Shown: piece after piece, positions 9,484-18,801 of the stretch
How the letters are laid out: every line of letters begins with the position of its first letter
How positions within the stretch are numbered: the stretch's first letter is position 1
Source of the DNA: Chitinophagales bacterium
Lineage (GTDB): Bacteria > Bacteroidota > Bacteroidia > Chitinophagales > UBA2359
Direction of reading: 5' to 3'
DNA length: 64,000 nucleotides
NCBI GenBank assembly: GCA_020636475.1
Contig: JACJXU010000001.1
Span: 372,001 to 436,000, forward strand
Notes under the pieces: generated by a model
Told to the model about the DNA's origin: nothing
Database searches by the model: none
The model's input: the letters and a program-made list of their open reading frames with translations, nothing else
Position numbers and translations under genes: made by a program

Positions 9484-10548
9484 ATGAGCAACTTAAAACA
9501 ATACAACAATTTTTTCAATGAAGTAATTCAGACAATTAGTTCTGCGAGATATGAAGCCTATAAATCATTAAACAAGCACCACATAGGACTGAATTTTGAA
9601 ATCGGAAAACTGATAGTCAAAAACCAAGAAATCAATGATTGGGGCAAATCAATTGTTGATACATTATCAGCTGACATTAACAAACAAATTGACGGAATAA
9701 AAGGCTATTCTCCACAGAACCTTTGGAGAATGAGACAGTTTTACCTTGAATATAAAGACGAACAAGAACTTTTAGAATTGGCTACCAAAATTCCGTGGGG
9801 TCAAAACTTGCTCATAATGCACCAAGTAAAAGACCGTGAAGAACGTAAATATTACTTAAACGCAACTGATAAGATGGCTTGGAGCAGAGCAGTTTTGTTA
9901 AACCAAATAAAGGCAAATGCCTACCAAAATCATTTGACAAATCCGAAACTTAGCAACTTTGAAAATACGCTTCCTGTCCATTTATCAGAACAAGCAAGTG
10001 AAGCATTAAAAAGCGAATACAACCTTGACTTTCTTGGAATAAACAAGCCTGTTTTAGAGCGAGAGTTAGAAAATCGACTTATCGAAAATATAAGGGATTT
10101 ACTTTTGGAACTTGGTTACGGTTTCAGCTTTATTGGTAATCAATATCGCTTGAAATTAAACCAAAAAGAATATTTCATTGACCTGCTTTTTTATCACAGA
10201 TTTTTAAAGTGCTTAGTAGCAATTGAACTCAAAACAGTAGAGTTTGAACCCGAATTTGCAGGAAAAATGAATTTCTACCTCGAACTATTGGACGAGCAAG
10301 AAAAACAACCAGACGACAATCCTTCAATCGGAATAATACTCTGCCCCACCAAAGACAATATTGAAGTTGAATACACTTTGAGGACCAACACAAAACCAAT
10401 TGGCGTTTCGGAATACACGCTAACACACCAACTTCCTAAACAATTAAAAGGAAAAGTGCCGACAGAAAAAGAATTAAAACGAATGCTAACAAAGGCTATA
10501 CGTAATGCGGAAAACAGTGATAAAGACGAAGGAAAAAGCACTAATTAA
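9484..10548 (+). CDS. DUF1016/YhcG-family PD-(D/E)XK nuclease-like protein
   Basis: A 354-residue protein with the two-part YhcG architecture. The N-terminal DUF1016_N helical domain (about 1-160) contains GKLIVKNQEINDWG, SPQNLWRMRQFYLEY and IPWGQNLLIM. The C-terminal nuclease fold (about 190-340) has Asp233 in EYFIDLLFYHR and Glu248-x-Lys250 in AIELK, the PD-(D/E)XK catalytic set, so the site looks intact. Relatives occur widely in mobile and defence islands; their biochemical role is poorly known. It lies in the insert between ubiA and maf with the TIR gene and palindrome. About 80 bases without a gene follow before maf. Confidence 0.87.
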   Translation: MSNLKQYNNFFNEVIQTISSARYEAYKSLNKHHIGLNFEIGKLIVKNQEINDWGKSIVDTLSADINKQIDGIKGYSPQNLWRMRQFYLEYKDEQELLELATKIPWGQNLLIMHQVKDREERKYYLNATDKMAWSRAVLLNQIKANAYQNHLTNPKLSNFENTLPVHLSEQASEALKSEYNLDFLGINKPVLERELENRLIENIRDLLLELGYGFSFIGNQYRLKLNQKEYFIDLLFYHRFLKCLVAIELKTVEFEPEFAGKMNFYLELLDEQEKQPDDNPSIGIILCPTKDNIEVEYTLRTNTKPIGVSEYTLTHQLPKQLKGKVPTEKELKRMLTKAIRNAENSDKDEGKSTN

Positions 10549-10632
10549 ACATATATGCTAAACCGAATGCGAAGTCCCTTTAAATCCCGCACTACGCTTA
10601 TACTTGACCGTTAATATCAATTAATAGTACAA

Positions 10633-11235
10633 ATGTGGAATAATCTTAACAAAAAACTCATTTTAGCCTCAGCTTCGCCCCGAAGGGCGCAAATTATGCA
10701 CATGGCAAATTTGCCTTTTGAGGTACGCCCCGCCAATATTGACGAAAGTTTTCCGCCGGATATGCCGCATGCCGAAGTGCCTGTTTTTTTAGCAAAACAA
10801 AAAGCACAGTATTTATACACAAAACTCCACCCAAGCAATTGGATTATTGCCGCCGACACCGTAGTGCTACTGCAAAACAATATTCTAAACAAACCCGCCG
10901 ATGCTGCCGAAGCCAAAACCATGCTCTCACAACTTTCGGGACGCACCCACGAAGTGATTACAGGTGTAGCTATTCAACAAGCCAATGGAAACCTTTTCAG
11001 CTTTAGCACAAGCACCCAAGTAAGTTTTTGGCAACTCAGCGAAACGCAAATCAATTACTATATCGCCCAATACCAACCTTTCGACAAAGCCGGCTCTTAT
11101 GCTATTCAAGAATGGATAGGAGCGGTAGGAATAAAAGAAATTAAGGGTTGTTATTTCAATGTAATGGGTTTGCCCGTGAGCCGTTTGGTGCTGGAACTCG
11201 AAATTTTGGGCTGGTTCGAGCCAAATAAAGAATAA
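10633..11235 (+). CDS. maf: Maf family nucleoside triphosphate pyrophosphatase
   Basis: A 200-residue cytoplasmic pyrophosphatase that removes non-canonical or excess NTPs (dTTP/UTP type in many homologues). Visible motifs: ILASASPRR near the N-terminus, the substrate loop DESFPP, AADTVV with the catalytic Asp, KPADAAEAKTML, SGRTHEVITGV and a late DKAGSYAIQEW. The length is standard. The nearest upstream housekeeping gene is ubiA at 7343-8365, separated by the accessory insert. Downstream is a 130-base gap with no clear promoter. Confidence 0.95.
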   Translation: MWNNLNKKLILASASPRRAQIMHMANLPFEVRPANIDESFPPDMPHAEVPVFLAKQKAQYLYTKLHPSNWIIAADTVVLLQNNILNKPADAAEAKTMLSQLSGRTHEVITGVAIQQANGNLFSFSTSTQVSFWQLSETQINYYIAQYQPFDKAGSYAIQEWIGAVGIKEIKGCYFNVMGLPVSRLVLELEILGWFEPNKE

Positions 11236-11365
11236 ATTAGGCAAAAAAGTAACTTTATTCCAAAGCTGGCGTTAAATTTGTTATACCTTGTATAGCCAAG
11301 CATAGCAATTTTTACCAAATAATAAGCCTCCCTGCTTACTTTATTTCACCAAAATAATTGCCAAA

Positions 11366-12790
11366 ATGAAGATTTTTACTATAGCAATACTCTTTTTTCT
11401 TAGCTGCGCCAACACACTTTGGAGCCAAAATGTACTTATTTACGGCTCCATCAGTCAGCCCACGAAACAAGAAATAAAACTCATTATTCCCAATAACGAC
11501 CTCTTGGAATCGGAAGAACAAATTGTTACCGATTTGGTGGACGGAAATGAGTTTTATTTTCAAATACCTATCAATCATCTCCAAATGTTAAGTTTGCAAT
11601 ACGGCATTCAAAGCGTTTATTTTTATGTAGAACCCGACGATAAAATAAAAATTGACTTTGAGTCATATAATCCTGCCGGAACAGCAAAATTTTCGGGAAA
11701 CGGAGCTTCTAAAAATGTTTTTTACCAAAAATTCAACCAAACCTTTTACGGGGAAAACGAGCGAATGTACATTCCTAACGACCACTTTTTTTATTTTGTT
11801 TCTTTTTCCACCCTCAACAAAGCCAACGAGCAGCCCGACGTAATTAGTGCCATGCGAACTATGGAAGCCAACCGACAAGAAAAATTGCGTTTTGTGGAAA
11901 ATGCCCGCTCTACCAACACTATTTCGGGTACTTTTTATGAACTGATGAAAAAAAATGTTGCCTACCAAAATGCGACCAATATGCTCGGATTTTTGCGCTG
12001 GAACAAAGACTTGTTTGCACAAAAAATCTGGACTATTCCCGGCAATTATTTCGATTTTCTAAATCAAACACCTTTGGACGAATCCATGCTCGCCGACAAT
12101 AACTACAAATATTTTATCGCGGCACTACTCGACTACCGCAACGATTTCGCCGAAGGCAAAACCCTCAACCAAAAACAACAATTTTACAATAATATCGGCA
12201 AAAATCTGGCGGGCAAAACCAAATATTATTTTCAGGGTAAATATTTAATTAAAACCTTGAAAAACAAAGAGTTCGACCTGTTCGAAATAAACTTTGCCGA
12301 CTTTAGTCGCGAAAATCCGTACTACGAATACACCGATGCCCTGCAAGAAGTGTATGGCTACCACGCACGACTATCGAATGGTGCTGTTGCGCCCGACTTT
12401 TTGGCAAGCGACACCAAAGGAAGTATGCACAATTTGCAAGATTATCGCGGCAAAGTAGTGTATTTGAGCTTTTGGGCAAGTTGGTGCCAGCCGTGTATCG
12501 AAAATTTTAAACAAACTTACCATCTCAAAGAAGAACTGGAGCGCGAAGGCGTATTGTTTGTAAATGTTTCGTTGGATAAAGAAAACAACACTTGGGAAAC
12601 AGCCTTGCGACAATATCCCATCGAGGGCATTAATTTATTGGCGAACAACAAAGACGAAATTAATCGTCTCTACGGCTTTTCTACTATTCCGGCGTATTTT
12701 CTTATTGACAAAAATGGAAAATTCAGGATTATCGACAATGTACGCTTAGATTACGCCTACGATACAGTGCTTCGCCTAACCAATGAGTAA
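11366..12790 (+). CDS. Secreted TlpA-like thioredoxin-fold oxidoreductase
   Basis: A signal peptide (MKIFTIAILFFLSCANTLWSQ) exports this 474-residue protein. Residues about 25-130 resemble the beta-rich DUF4369-like N-terminal domain common in Bacteroidota TlpA proteins. The middle is helical. The C-terminal ~135 residues are an AhpC/TSA-TlpA thioredoxin domain with the redox motif WCQPC (Cys374/Cys377) and cis-Pro region STIPAYFLIDKNG. It probably reduces or exchanges envelope disulfides. Its end overlaps the next start by 8 bases, so the pair is likely co-transcribed. Confidence 0.9.
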   Translation: MKIFTIAILFFLSCANTLWSQNVLIYGSISQPTKQEIKLIIPNNDLLESEEQIVTDLVDGNEFYFQIPINHLQMLSLQYGIQSVYFYVEPDDKIKIDFESYNPAGTAKFSGNGASKNVFYQKFNQTFYGENERMYIPNDHFFYFVSFSTLNKANEQPDVISAMRTMEANRQEKLRFVENARSTNTISGTFYELMKKNVAYQNATNMLGFLRWNKDLFAQKIWTIPGNYFDFLNQTPLDESMLADNNYKYFIAALLDYRNDFAEGKTLNQKQQFYNNIGKNLAGKTKYYFQGKYLIKTLKNKEFDLFEINFADFSRENPYYEYTDALQEVYGYHARLSNGAVAPDFLASDTKGSMHNLQDYRGKVVYLSFWASWCQPCIENFKQTYHLKEELEREGVLFVNVSLDKENNTWETALRQYPIEGINLLANNKDEINRLYGFSTIPAYFLIDKNGKFRIIDNVRLDYAYDTVLRLTNE

Positions 12791-13613
12791 TTTGCTTATG
12801 TCCGGCAAAGAAAATGTACTACACATCGGCCTTGTACAAAGCAATATTTTTTGGCACCAAGCCGAGCGCAATCGGCAACATTTAAGCGAAATATTAAACA
12901 CATTACCTTCGGCTACCCATTTGGTTGTTTTGCCGGAAATGTTTAGCACCGGTTTTAGCATGGACGTGCACAATATTGCCGAAAATGCCCACAACAGTCC
13001 TACGCTGCAATGGATGCAAGCCCAAGCAAAAGAAAAACAATTTGCCATTTGCGGAAGTTGCTGCATTTTCGAACCGCAAGACCAAACGTACCGCAATCGC
13101 TTGTGGTTTGTTTTTCCCGATGGAAAATACGAATACTACGACAAACGACACCTTTTTAGCATCGCAGGCGAGCACCATTTTTACGCGGCAGGCACTACAC
13201 AAAAAATAGTACGCTTCCGCCAGTGGCGCATCGCACTCAATATTTGCTACGACTTGCGCTTTCCGGTATGGTCGCGGCTTTCGCCAAATTTTTCGTACGA
13301 TTTGCTGCTCTATGTTGCCAACTGGCCCCAAAAACGTATTACTGCGTGGAACAAACTGCTGGCAGCGCGCGCCATCGAAAACCAAGCGTATGTTGTGGGC
13401 GTAAATCGTGTGGGTACTGATGCAAACGAGATTATTTACACAGGCAATAGTGCTGCTTATGACTACATCGGCGAAGAATTAGTGCAAATGTCGGCGCAAG
13501 ATTCGGTGCAAACAAGCGTAGCAAACATTGAAATTGCCCAAAATTCTTTGCAATATTTCCGCCATCATTTTCCGGTAACTGCCGATGCAGATAATTTTTC
13601 TTTATTACAATAA
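12783..13613 (+). CDS. Carbon-nitrogen hydrolase, omega-amidase (YafV)-like
   Basis: A 276-residue nitrilase-superfamily enzyme with the full Glu-Lys-Cys triad: Glu52 in LPEMFSTGF, Lys121 in YDKRHLF, Cys155 in NICYDLRFP. The GEHHFYAAG and RAIENQAYVVGVNRVG segments match YafV/NIT2 omega-amidases, which hydrolyse alpha-ketoglutaramate or alpha-ketosuccinamate. An internal ATG at 12801 is an alternative start that would avoid the 8-base overlap with the thioredoxin gene; I keep the longer form. It is followed 8 bases later by the nucleotidyltransferase. Confidence 0.9.
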   Translation: MSNLLMSGKENVLHIGLVQSNIFWHQAERNRQHLSEILNTLPSATHLVVLPEMFSTGFSMDVHNIAENAHNSPTLQWMQAQAKEKQFAICGSCCIFEPQDQTYRNRLWFVFPDGKYEYYDKRHLFSIAGEHHFYAAGTTQKIVRFRQWRIALNICYDLRFPVWSRLSPNFSYDLLLYVANWPQKRITAWNKLLAARAIENQAYVVGVNRVGTDANEIIYTGNSAAYDYIGEELVQMSAQDSVQTSVANIEIAQNSLQYFRHHFPVTADADNFSLLQ

Positions 13614-13621
13614 AAATCTTT

Positions 13622-14353
13622 GTGAAAGCCCTTATTTTGGCGGCAGGATTAGGAACGCGCCTACAACCACTTACCACATACACGCCCAAATCCTTGGTAC
13701 ACGTACACAACAAGCCACTTTTGGCGTATGCCTTAGAAAAAATGGCAGCTTGCAGTGTGAGCGAAGTAGTGATAAATGTGCATTATCTTGCCGAACAAAT
13801 TATAACATTTGTCGAAAATTTGCCGGATTTGGGTATAAAAATCATTATTTCGGACGAGCGTGAACAACTTTTGGATACGGGCGGCGCCTTGAAAAAGACA
13901 GCCGCTTTTTTTGAAAATGAAACTTGTTTTTTGGTGTATAATGCCGATGTACTTACCAATGTGGACTTAAGGCAACTTATTACAACACACCTCAGCCAAC
14001 AAAATGATGCCAGCTTATTGGTACGACCTACCCAAAGTGCGCGCCGATTGCTTTTTGATGCACAAAGTTTGGATTTGCACGCGTGGCAAAACACTGTTAC
14101 AAAAGAAGAAATACGCATACATACTGAAAATTCGCTTGAGCGTAGCTATGGTTTTTGTGGCGTGCAATGCTTGTCGCCAAGTATTTTTTCCTTTTTTCCT
14201 AAAAAAACAATTTTTTCTTTAATAGATTTGTATTTAGCTGCTGCGCAGAAATTGTCCATACGTGCATATCCGCTTCCCGCCGCTAATTGGTGGTTCGATA
14301 CTGGCAGTATTGAGAAGCTACGGGCTGCTGAAAATTATTTACGAAAAGAATAA
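13622..14353 (+). CDS. Nucleotidyltransferase of the MurU/RmlA type
   Basis: It starts with GTG, 8 bases after the amidase stop. The 243-residue protein opens with LILAAGLGTRLQPLT, the NTP-binding loop of sugar-nucleotide pyrophosphorylases, followed by PKSLVHVHNKPLL. It has the metal-site YNADVLTNVDL and a C-terminal WWFDTGSIEKL. The short length without a left-handed beta-helix fits MurNAc-1-phosphate uridylyltransferase (MurU)-like proteins of cell-wall recycling. The exact sugar is inferred. It is probably the last gene of the run starting at 11366. Confidence 0.82.
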   Translation: MKALILAAGLGTRLQPLTTYTPKSLVHVHNKPLLAYALEKMAACSVSEVVINVHYLAEQIITFVENLPDLGIKIIISDEREQLLDTGGALKKTAAFFENETCFLVYNADVLTNVDLRQLITTHLSQQNDASLLVRPTQSARRLLFDAQSLDLHAWQNTVTKEEIRIHTENSLERSYGFCGVQCLSPSIFSFFPKKTIFSLIDLYLAAAQKLSIRAYPLPAANWWFDTGSIEKLRAAENYLRKE

Positions 14354-14406
14354 AAATAAATATTGCATAAATAGCTGATTTATACCAATTTATTAAAAAT
14401 TAGCAC

Positions 14407-14414
14407 TATCTTTG
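14407..14414 (+). promoter_or_regulatory. Putative -7 box (TATCTTTG) of the HU gene
   Basis: TATCTTTG matches TAnnTTTG and lies in the 104-base gap before the HU gene, giving a leader of about 40 bases. No convincing -33 TTG is seen at the right spacing. Being identical to the ftsK box supports it. Confidence 0.5.
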
Positions 14415-14457
14415 CAAGGTTTTTATTTACAATAATTCATAATTACTTATAACAAGC

Positions 14458-14763
14458 ATGAGAAAAGCAGATATTATTTCGACTATTTCAGAAAAAACCG
14501 GTGTACCGAAAGTAGATGTTCTGGTATCTATTGAAGCATTTTTCAATGAAACAAAAGATGCTTTAGCCAATGGCGAAAATGTGTATATTCGCGGCTTTGG
14601 AAGTTTTATTCGCAAGAAAAGAGCCAAAAAAATCGGTAGAAATATTCAAAAAAACACCGCAGTAGAAATTCCAGAGCATATGATTCCGGCATTTAAGCCT
14701 GCAAAAGTTTTTGTAGATATTGTAAAAGAAAACTCCATTAAAGAACTTAATAGTAACAAATAG
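14458..14763 (+). CDS. HU/IHF-family DNA-binding protein
   Basis: A 101-residue histone-like protein that bends and compacts DNA. The N-terminal helices are MRKADIISTISEKTG, the beta-arm region is NVYIRGFGSFIRKKRAKKIGRN, and the conserved IPEHMIPAFKPAKVF closes the saddle. The domain is complete, with about ten extra charged C-terminal residues. Its TAG stop overlaps by one base the GTG of the TPR gene, so the two are likely translated together. Confidence 0.95.
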   Translation: MRKADIISTISEKTGVPKVDVLVSIEAFFNETKDALANGENVYIRGFGSFIRKKRAKKIGRNIQKNTAVEIPEHMIPAFKPAKVFVDIVKENSIKELNSNK

Positions 14764-15641
14764 TGCGGCGTGGTCAGTTAGTTTTAGTTGTAGCGTGTGG
14801 CTTATTGGTCGTTTTTTTATATCTGTGGGGAAACCGGCAAAAGCCAATGGAAATTGCTATGAAAGAAATGCAAGCAGGTGCCGAACAAATGAAGGGAAAT
14901 AAGGCAAATTCTTCGAGTTCCGCTACAATTACGGTACCCAAAGAGCAGCTAACGCAACACATTGATGCCTTGCAAAATCAACTACCGGATAGCCAAAAAG
15001 ACAGTATTCGCCAATTAGAGAATACCTTGTCGAAAACGCCCAAAGACCCTAAAACTTTAGCAAATTTAAGCGAACTTTGGGAAAAATACCAAGCTCCTAC
15101 GGCAGCAGCTTACTACGCCAACCAACTCGCAAACTTAGATACTTCGCAGTTGGAGAACCTCAAAAAAGCCGGAGATTTGTCGTACCAAGCCTTCCATTTA
15201 ACGAAGGATAGCATGCTTTTTGCCTATTATGTGGACAATTCTTACCATTTTTTTGAAAAATTGACACAATTAGAGCCTGAAAATTTGGATAATAGAATTA
15301 ACTTTGCAGCCACCTTAATAGAAGGTCGCAATGAAGTGATGCCGGGTATATTTGCTTTGCGCGAGGTAGTGCAGCAAGAGCCGAACAATATTCGGGCGAA
15401 TTTTTTGTTGGGGCGGTTGGCGATTGTGTCGGGGCAAAACGACAAAGCTATAGAGCGATTGCGTTTGGTAACGTCTATAGACAGCCTCAATTCGGAAGCG
15501 TGGTATTACTTGGGCGATGCTTATGCTCGAATGGGTGAAAAAGATAAATCTTTGGCAGCGTTTGCCCGTTGTAGAAAATTGATAAATGACCCTGCTTTTG
15601 ATGCAGAATTAGACAAATATATACAACAAATATTTCAATAA
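14763..15641 (+). CDS. Membrane-anchored TPR-repeat protein
   Basis: It starts with GTG overlapping the HU stop. Residues 5-21 form a single hydrophobic anchor (LVLVVACGLLVVFLYLW). A Gln/Ser/Lys-rich linker follows, and the rest (about 95-290) consists of tetratricopeptide-like helical hairpins (PNNIRANFLLGRLAIVSGQ, SEAWYYLGDAYARMGEKDK). It is probably a periplasmic scaffold; partners are unknown. The coupling to HU is seen directly. No enzymatic motif is present. Confidence 0.85.
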   Translation: MRRGQLVLVVACGLLVVFLYLWGNRQKPMEIAMKEMQAGAEQMKGNKANSSSSATITVPKEQLTQHIDALQNQLPDSQKDSIRQLENTLSKTPKDPKTLANLSELWEKYQAPTAAAYYANQLANLDTSQLENLKKAGDLSYQAFHLTKDSMLFAYYVDNSYHFFEKLTQLEPENLDNRINFAATLIEGRNEVMPGIFALREVVQQEPNNIRANFLLGRLAIVSGQNDKAIERLRLVTSIDSLNSEAWYYLGDAYARMGEKDKSLAAFARCRKLINDPAFDAELDKYIQQIFQ

Positions 15642-15660
15642 ATTTTAAAAATTACAGCTT

Positions 15661-15753
15661 ATGCCTTGTGGAAAGAAAAGAAAGCGTCATAAAATTGCAA
15701 CGCACAAAAGAAAAAAAAGACTAAGAAAAAACAGACATAAAAAGAAAAAATAA
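15661..15753 (+). CDS. 30-residue AURKAIP1/COX24-domain (mS38-like) basic protein
   Basis: A very short ATG-to-TAA gene 19 bases after the TPR stop. The product begins MPCGKKRKRHKIATHKRKK and is almost entirely Lys/Arg/His. This is the hallmark of the tiny Bacteroidota proteins annotated as AURKAIP1/COX24 domain-containing, related to the C-terminus of mitochondrial ribosomal protein mS38, so it probably binds rRNA in the ribosome. A strong terminator starts 9 bases after the stop, which supports a real gene end. Confidence 0.88.
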   Translation: MPCGKKRKRHKIATHKRKKRLRKNRHKKKK

Positions 15754-15762
15754 TGTTTTAGT

Positions 15763-15796
15763 GCAAATGAAAAATCAGTTTTGGTTTTTCATTTGC
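15763..15796 (+). terminator. Rho-independent terminator after the mS38-like gene
   Basis: GCAAATGAAAAA (15763-15774) pairs perfectly with TTTTTCATTTGC (15785-15796) around a 10-base loop. It is followed by CTTTGCTTTTT. It ends the HU-TPR-small protein unit. The remaining ~220 bases to 16015 are AT-rich with no gene seen. Confidence 0.85.
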
Positions 15797-16015
15797 CTTT
15801 GCTTTTTCCCACTAATTCATTTTCTATCCGTTTATTTTAGCAAAACAAAAATTACTTTATTTCGTATTTTTTGTTTTACCCAAGGAGTTTATACCAATAA
15901 AAGTGGTATTCCAACCATTATTGCTTGCTTATAAAATTTTTCTATTCTTATACTTTTTCTCCCGTAATTTAGTTTATAAGTATATCATTCATTATTTCTT
16001 TTAAAACTTTATGGT

Positions 16016-16624
16016 ATGAAAAACATAAAATGGGCAGTTTATTTCCTTGTATTTATTGTAGGAATATCTGCAAGCGCACAATTTTTGGGCAAAAACAAAT
16101 CCAAAAACCCCACAAAAGATTATCCCCAAGCCTTAGTTAGTTACGACGACTTTAAGCAACTCGTAGCGGAAGTAGAAAATCACCGCAAAGCAAGATTGGT
16201 AAATTTGGACGAATTTTTACAGATGAGTCAGGAAGAAAATACCATCATTTTAGATGCGCGTTCTCAAGACAAGTACGAACTAAAACACATCAAGGGTGCC
16301 ATAAATCTACCTTTTACCGAATTTACCCAAAGTAATCTGGAAAAGGTAATTCCCGACAACAATACGCGCATTTTGATATACTGCAATAATAACTTCGGGA
16401 AAGACCCTTTTGCCTTTGCATCAAAAGTTTTCATTCCTCAGGAGTTTGACGAAAGCAAAAAAACCATAATGCTGGCACTAAATATTCCCACTTACTTAAA
16501 TTTGTACGGTTATAATTACAAAAATGTGTACGAGTTAGACGAACTGATAGATCTACCGGACCCAAGAATACTCTTTGAAATTAGCAGTACGCCTAAAAAG
16601 CTTACCATTAGCACGAATGATTAA
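16016..16624 (+). CDS. Exported rhodanese-domain protein
   Basis: A 202-residue protein with an N-terminal signal (AVYFLVFIVGISASAQ). The rhodanese domain has ILDARSQDKYELKHIKGAINLP and the active-site Cys123 in LIYCNNNFGKD. The loop is longer and more Asn-rich than the standard six-residue rhodanese loop, so sulfurtransferase activity is uncertain. It likely acts in the periplasm. It stands alone between a terminator-bounded unit and the DUF255 gene. Confidence 0.85.
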   Translation: MKNIKWAVYFLVFIVGISASAQFLGKNKSKNPTKDYPQALVSYDDFKQLVAEVENHRKARLVNLDEFLQMSQEENTIILDARSQDKYELKHIKGAINLPFTEFTQSNLEKVIPDNNTRILIYCNNNFGKDPFAFASKVFIPQEFDESKKTIMLALNIPTYLNLYGYNYKNVYELDELIDLPDPRILFEISSTPKKLTISTND

Positions 16625-16687
16625 GTTGATTAAAACCAATGGACTACAAGGGTGTTATAAACAGAATATACCCGACAATCGCACATT

Positions 16688-18715
16688 ATGTCACAAAAAC
16701 ACACCAACGCTCTCGCTTCCGAAAGTAGCCCTTATTTGCTGCAACACGCCCACAATCCTGTAAACTGGGTGCCTTGGCGCGAAGCGTTTTTACAAAAAGC
16801 ACAACAAGAAAACAAACTCCTTATTATTAGCATCGGTTATGCGGCTTGCCATTGGTGCCACGTAATGGAGCGCGAATCGTTTGAAGATGAAACCGTAGCG
16901 GCACTGATGAACGAACACTTCGTATGTATAAAAGTGGACCGAGAAGAGCGTCCCGATATTGACCAAATTTACATGACCGCCTGCCAAATGCTAAACGGAA
17001 ACGGCGGCTGGCCTCTCAATGCACTTGCGCTACCCAACGGACAAGCGTTTTATGCAGGCACGTATTTTCCGAAAGAAAAATGGCTGCAAATATTACAGTT
17101 TTTTGTAGATGTACAACAACAAAATCCCGAAAAAATACAACAACAAGCAGTACGAATAACACAAGGTATTCGCGAAATAGATTGGATAAAACCTAAGACT
17201 GAAACACCTTTATTTGGTATAGAAGACTTGGATACACTTTTTGAAAAATGGCTTCCAAAAATTGATTTTACTTATGGCGGAAACGGTTACGCGCCCAAAT
17301 TTCCGATGCCAGACAATGGGCGTTTTTTGTTGCGTTATTATTTGCTGCGCCAAAATGAAAAAGCCTTGACCGCTGTTGAAACGCAACTTCGGCAAATGGC
17401 GTGGGGCGGCATTTACGACCACTTGCGCGGCGGTTTTGCGCGCTACGCCACCGACAATACTTGGTTGGTGCCACATTTCGAAAAAATGCTGTACGACAAC
17501 GCCCAATTGGTGAGTTTGTATGCCGAAGCCTATCGTTTTTCTAAAAATGAACTGTATCGAAAGGTAATTGAGGAAACTTTAGATTTTGTGGCAGCAGAAA
17601 TGACAGATGAGAATGGAGCTTTTTTTGCCGCCATTGATGCCGACAGCGAAGGGCAGGAAGGAAAATTTTATGTGTGGAAAGCAACAGAAATTGATGCTAT
17701 TTTGGGCGAAGATGCTCCTATTTTTAAGGCATTTTACAATGTAAAAAATGAAGGAAACTGGGAATATAGCAATATTTTGCACCAAACAGAATCGTTACAA
17801 GATTTTGCTTCAAAACACGGGAAAACCGCCGAAGCATTACAATCTATATTAACGAATGCCAAAAGCCGCCTGCTGCAAGTACGCAATCAGCGCGTGCGCC
17901 CACTTACCGATACCAAAATTCTTTGTGCGTGGAATGCTTTGATGCTGGAAGCATACGTAGAAGCGTATCGTACACTCCAAAGACCGGAATATTTGGCGAT
18001 AGCGATAAAAAATGCCGATTTTGTGTGTGAAAATATGCTGGAAAGTTCGGGGCAACTGTGGCGAAATTTTGCCCCTAAAAACAAAGCTATTCCCGCTTTT
18101 TTAGACGATTACGCCTTTTTGGGTAATGCATTGGTACATTTATATCAATGTACGTTTGCCGAAAAATATTTGCTTATTGCCCGAAAAATAACCGAATATG
18201 TTTTGACTCATTTTTACAATGCCGATGGGCAAAACTTTTTTTATACCGCCGACAACACGCCGCAACTCATCGCCCGAAAAATAGAGACAGATGATAATGT
18301 TGTTCCTTCGTCCAATTCGGCAATGGCAAAACTGTTGTTTATGTTGGGGCATTTTTTTAGCGAAAATAAATACATAAACATTGCTGAGAAGATGTTGTAC
18401 AATTACCGCGAAAAAATAATTGCCAGCGGAGCCTATTACGCTAATTGGGCAATGCTGTATTACTGGCAACTAAGTCCTTTGTACGAATGTGCTATTGTAG
18501 GCGAAAATGCCCAAGCCTTGCGCGCGCAGGCAGATGAAGCGAAATTTTTGCCGCAAGTGTTTTTTATGGGCAGCAGCGAGGACCAAAGCAACTTGGAAAA
18601 CTTGCAATATAAGTTTGTGTCCGGCGAAACCAATATTTATGTGTGTCAGCAAGAAAACTGCCTTGCGCCGGTAAAAACAGTAGCTGAAGCATTGGCAGAA
18701 TTGCGGTTTTGGTAA
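16688..18715 (+). CDS. DUF255 thioredoxin-fold protein (YyaL/SPATA20 family)
   Basis: A 675-residue protein matching the whole family length. Residues 1-165 form the thioredoxin-like DUF255 domain with [14 protein letters not shown] and the CHWCH motif (Cys54/Cys57), then REERPDID and NGGWPLN. The rest is an (alpha/alpha)6-barrel like glycan-processing enzymes ([28 protein letters not shown]). The family function is unproven; it is widely conserved. No signal peptide, so it is cytoplasmic. The start is the ATG just before [14 protein letters not shown], which is the usual N-terminus. Confidence 0.93.
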   Translation: MSQKHTNALASESSPYLLQHAHNPVNWVPWREAFLQKAQQENKLLIISIGYAACHWCHVMERESFEDETVAALMNEHFVCIKVDREERPDIDQIYMTACQMLNGNGGWPLNALALPNGQAFYAGTYFPKEKWLQILQFFVDVQQQNPEKIQQQAVRITQGIREIDWIKPKTETPLFGIEDLDTLFEKWLPKIDFTYGGNGYAPKFPMPDNGRFLLRYYLLRQNEKALTAVETQLRQMAWGGIYDHLRGGFARYATDNTWLVPHFEKMLYDNAQLVSLYAEAYRFSKNELYRKVIEETLDFVAAEMTDENGAFFAAIDADSEGQEGKFYVWKATEIDAILGEDAPIFKAFYNVKNEGNWEYSNILHQTESLQDFASKHGKTAEALQSILTNAKSRLLQVRNQRVRPLTDTKILCAWNALMLEAYVEAYRTLQRPEYLAIAIKNADFVCENMLESSGQLWRNFAPKNKAIPAFLDDYAFLGNALVHLYQCTFAEKYLLIARKITEYVLTHFYNADGQNFFYTADNTPQLIARKIETDDNVVPSSNSAMAKLLFMLGHFFSENKYINIAEKMLYNYREKIIASGAYYANWAMLYYWQLSPLYECAIVGENAQALRAQADEAKFLPQVFFMGSSEDQSNLENLQYKFVSGETNIYVCQQENCLAPVKTVAEALAELRFW

Positions 18716-18756
18716 GTAAATATTCAAAAAATCAGGTACAAATTATGAATATTTTC

Positions 18757-18792
18757 CCTTTGCGTGAACTTAGTTTATATTTCACGCAAAGG
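18757..18792. terminator. Hairpin after the DUF255 gene (terminator or REP-like)
   Basis: CCTTTGCGTGAA (18757-18768) pairs with TTCACGCAAAGG (18781-18792) across a 12-base loop, 42 bases after the stop. There is no T-run behind it, so it may be a REP-like element; CTTTGCGTGAA-type words recur around 49170 and 49315. Confidence 0.55.
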
Positions 18793-18801
18793 CGCGAAGA
18801 T

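Noticed and set aside
12903..13385. 160-codon minus-strand frame
   Set aside because: Shadow of the nitrilase gene, which has all catalytic residues on the plus strand.
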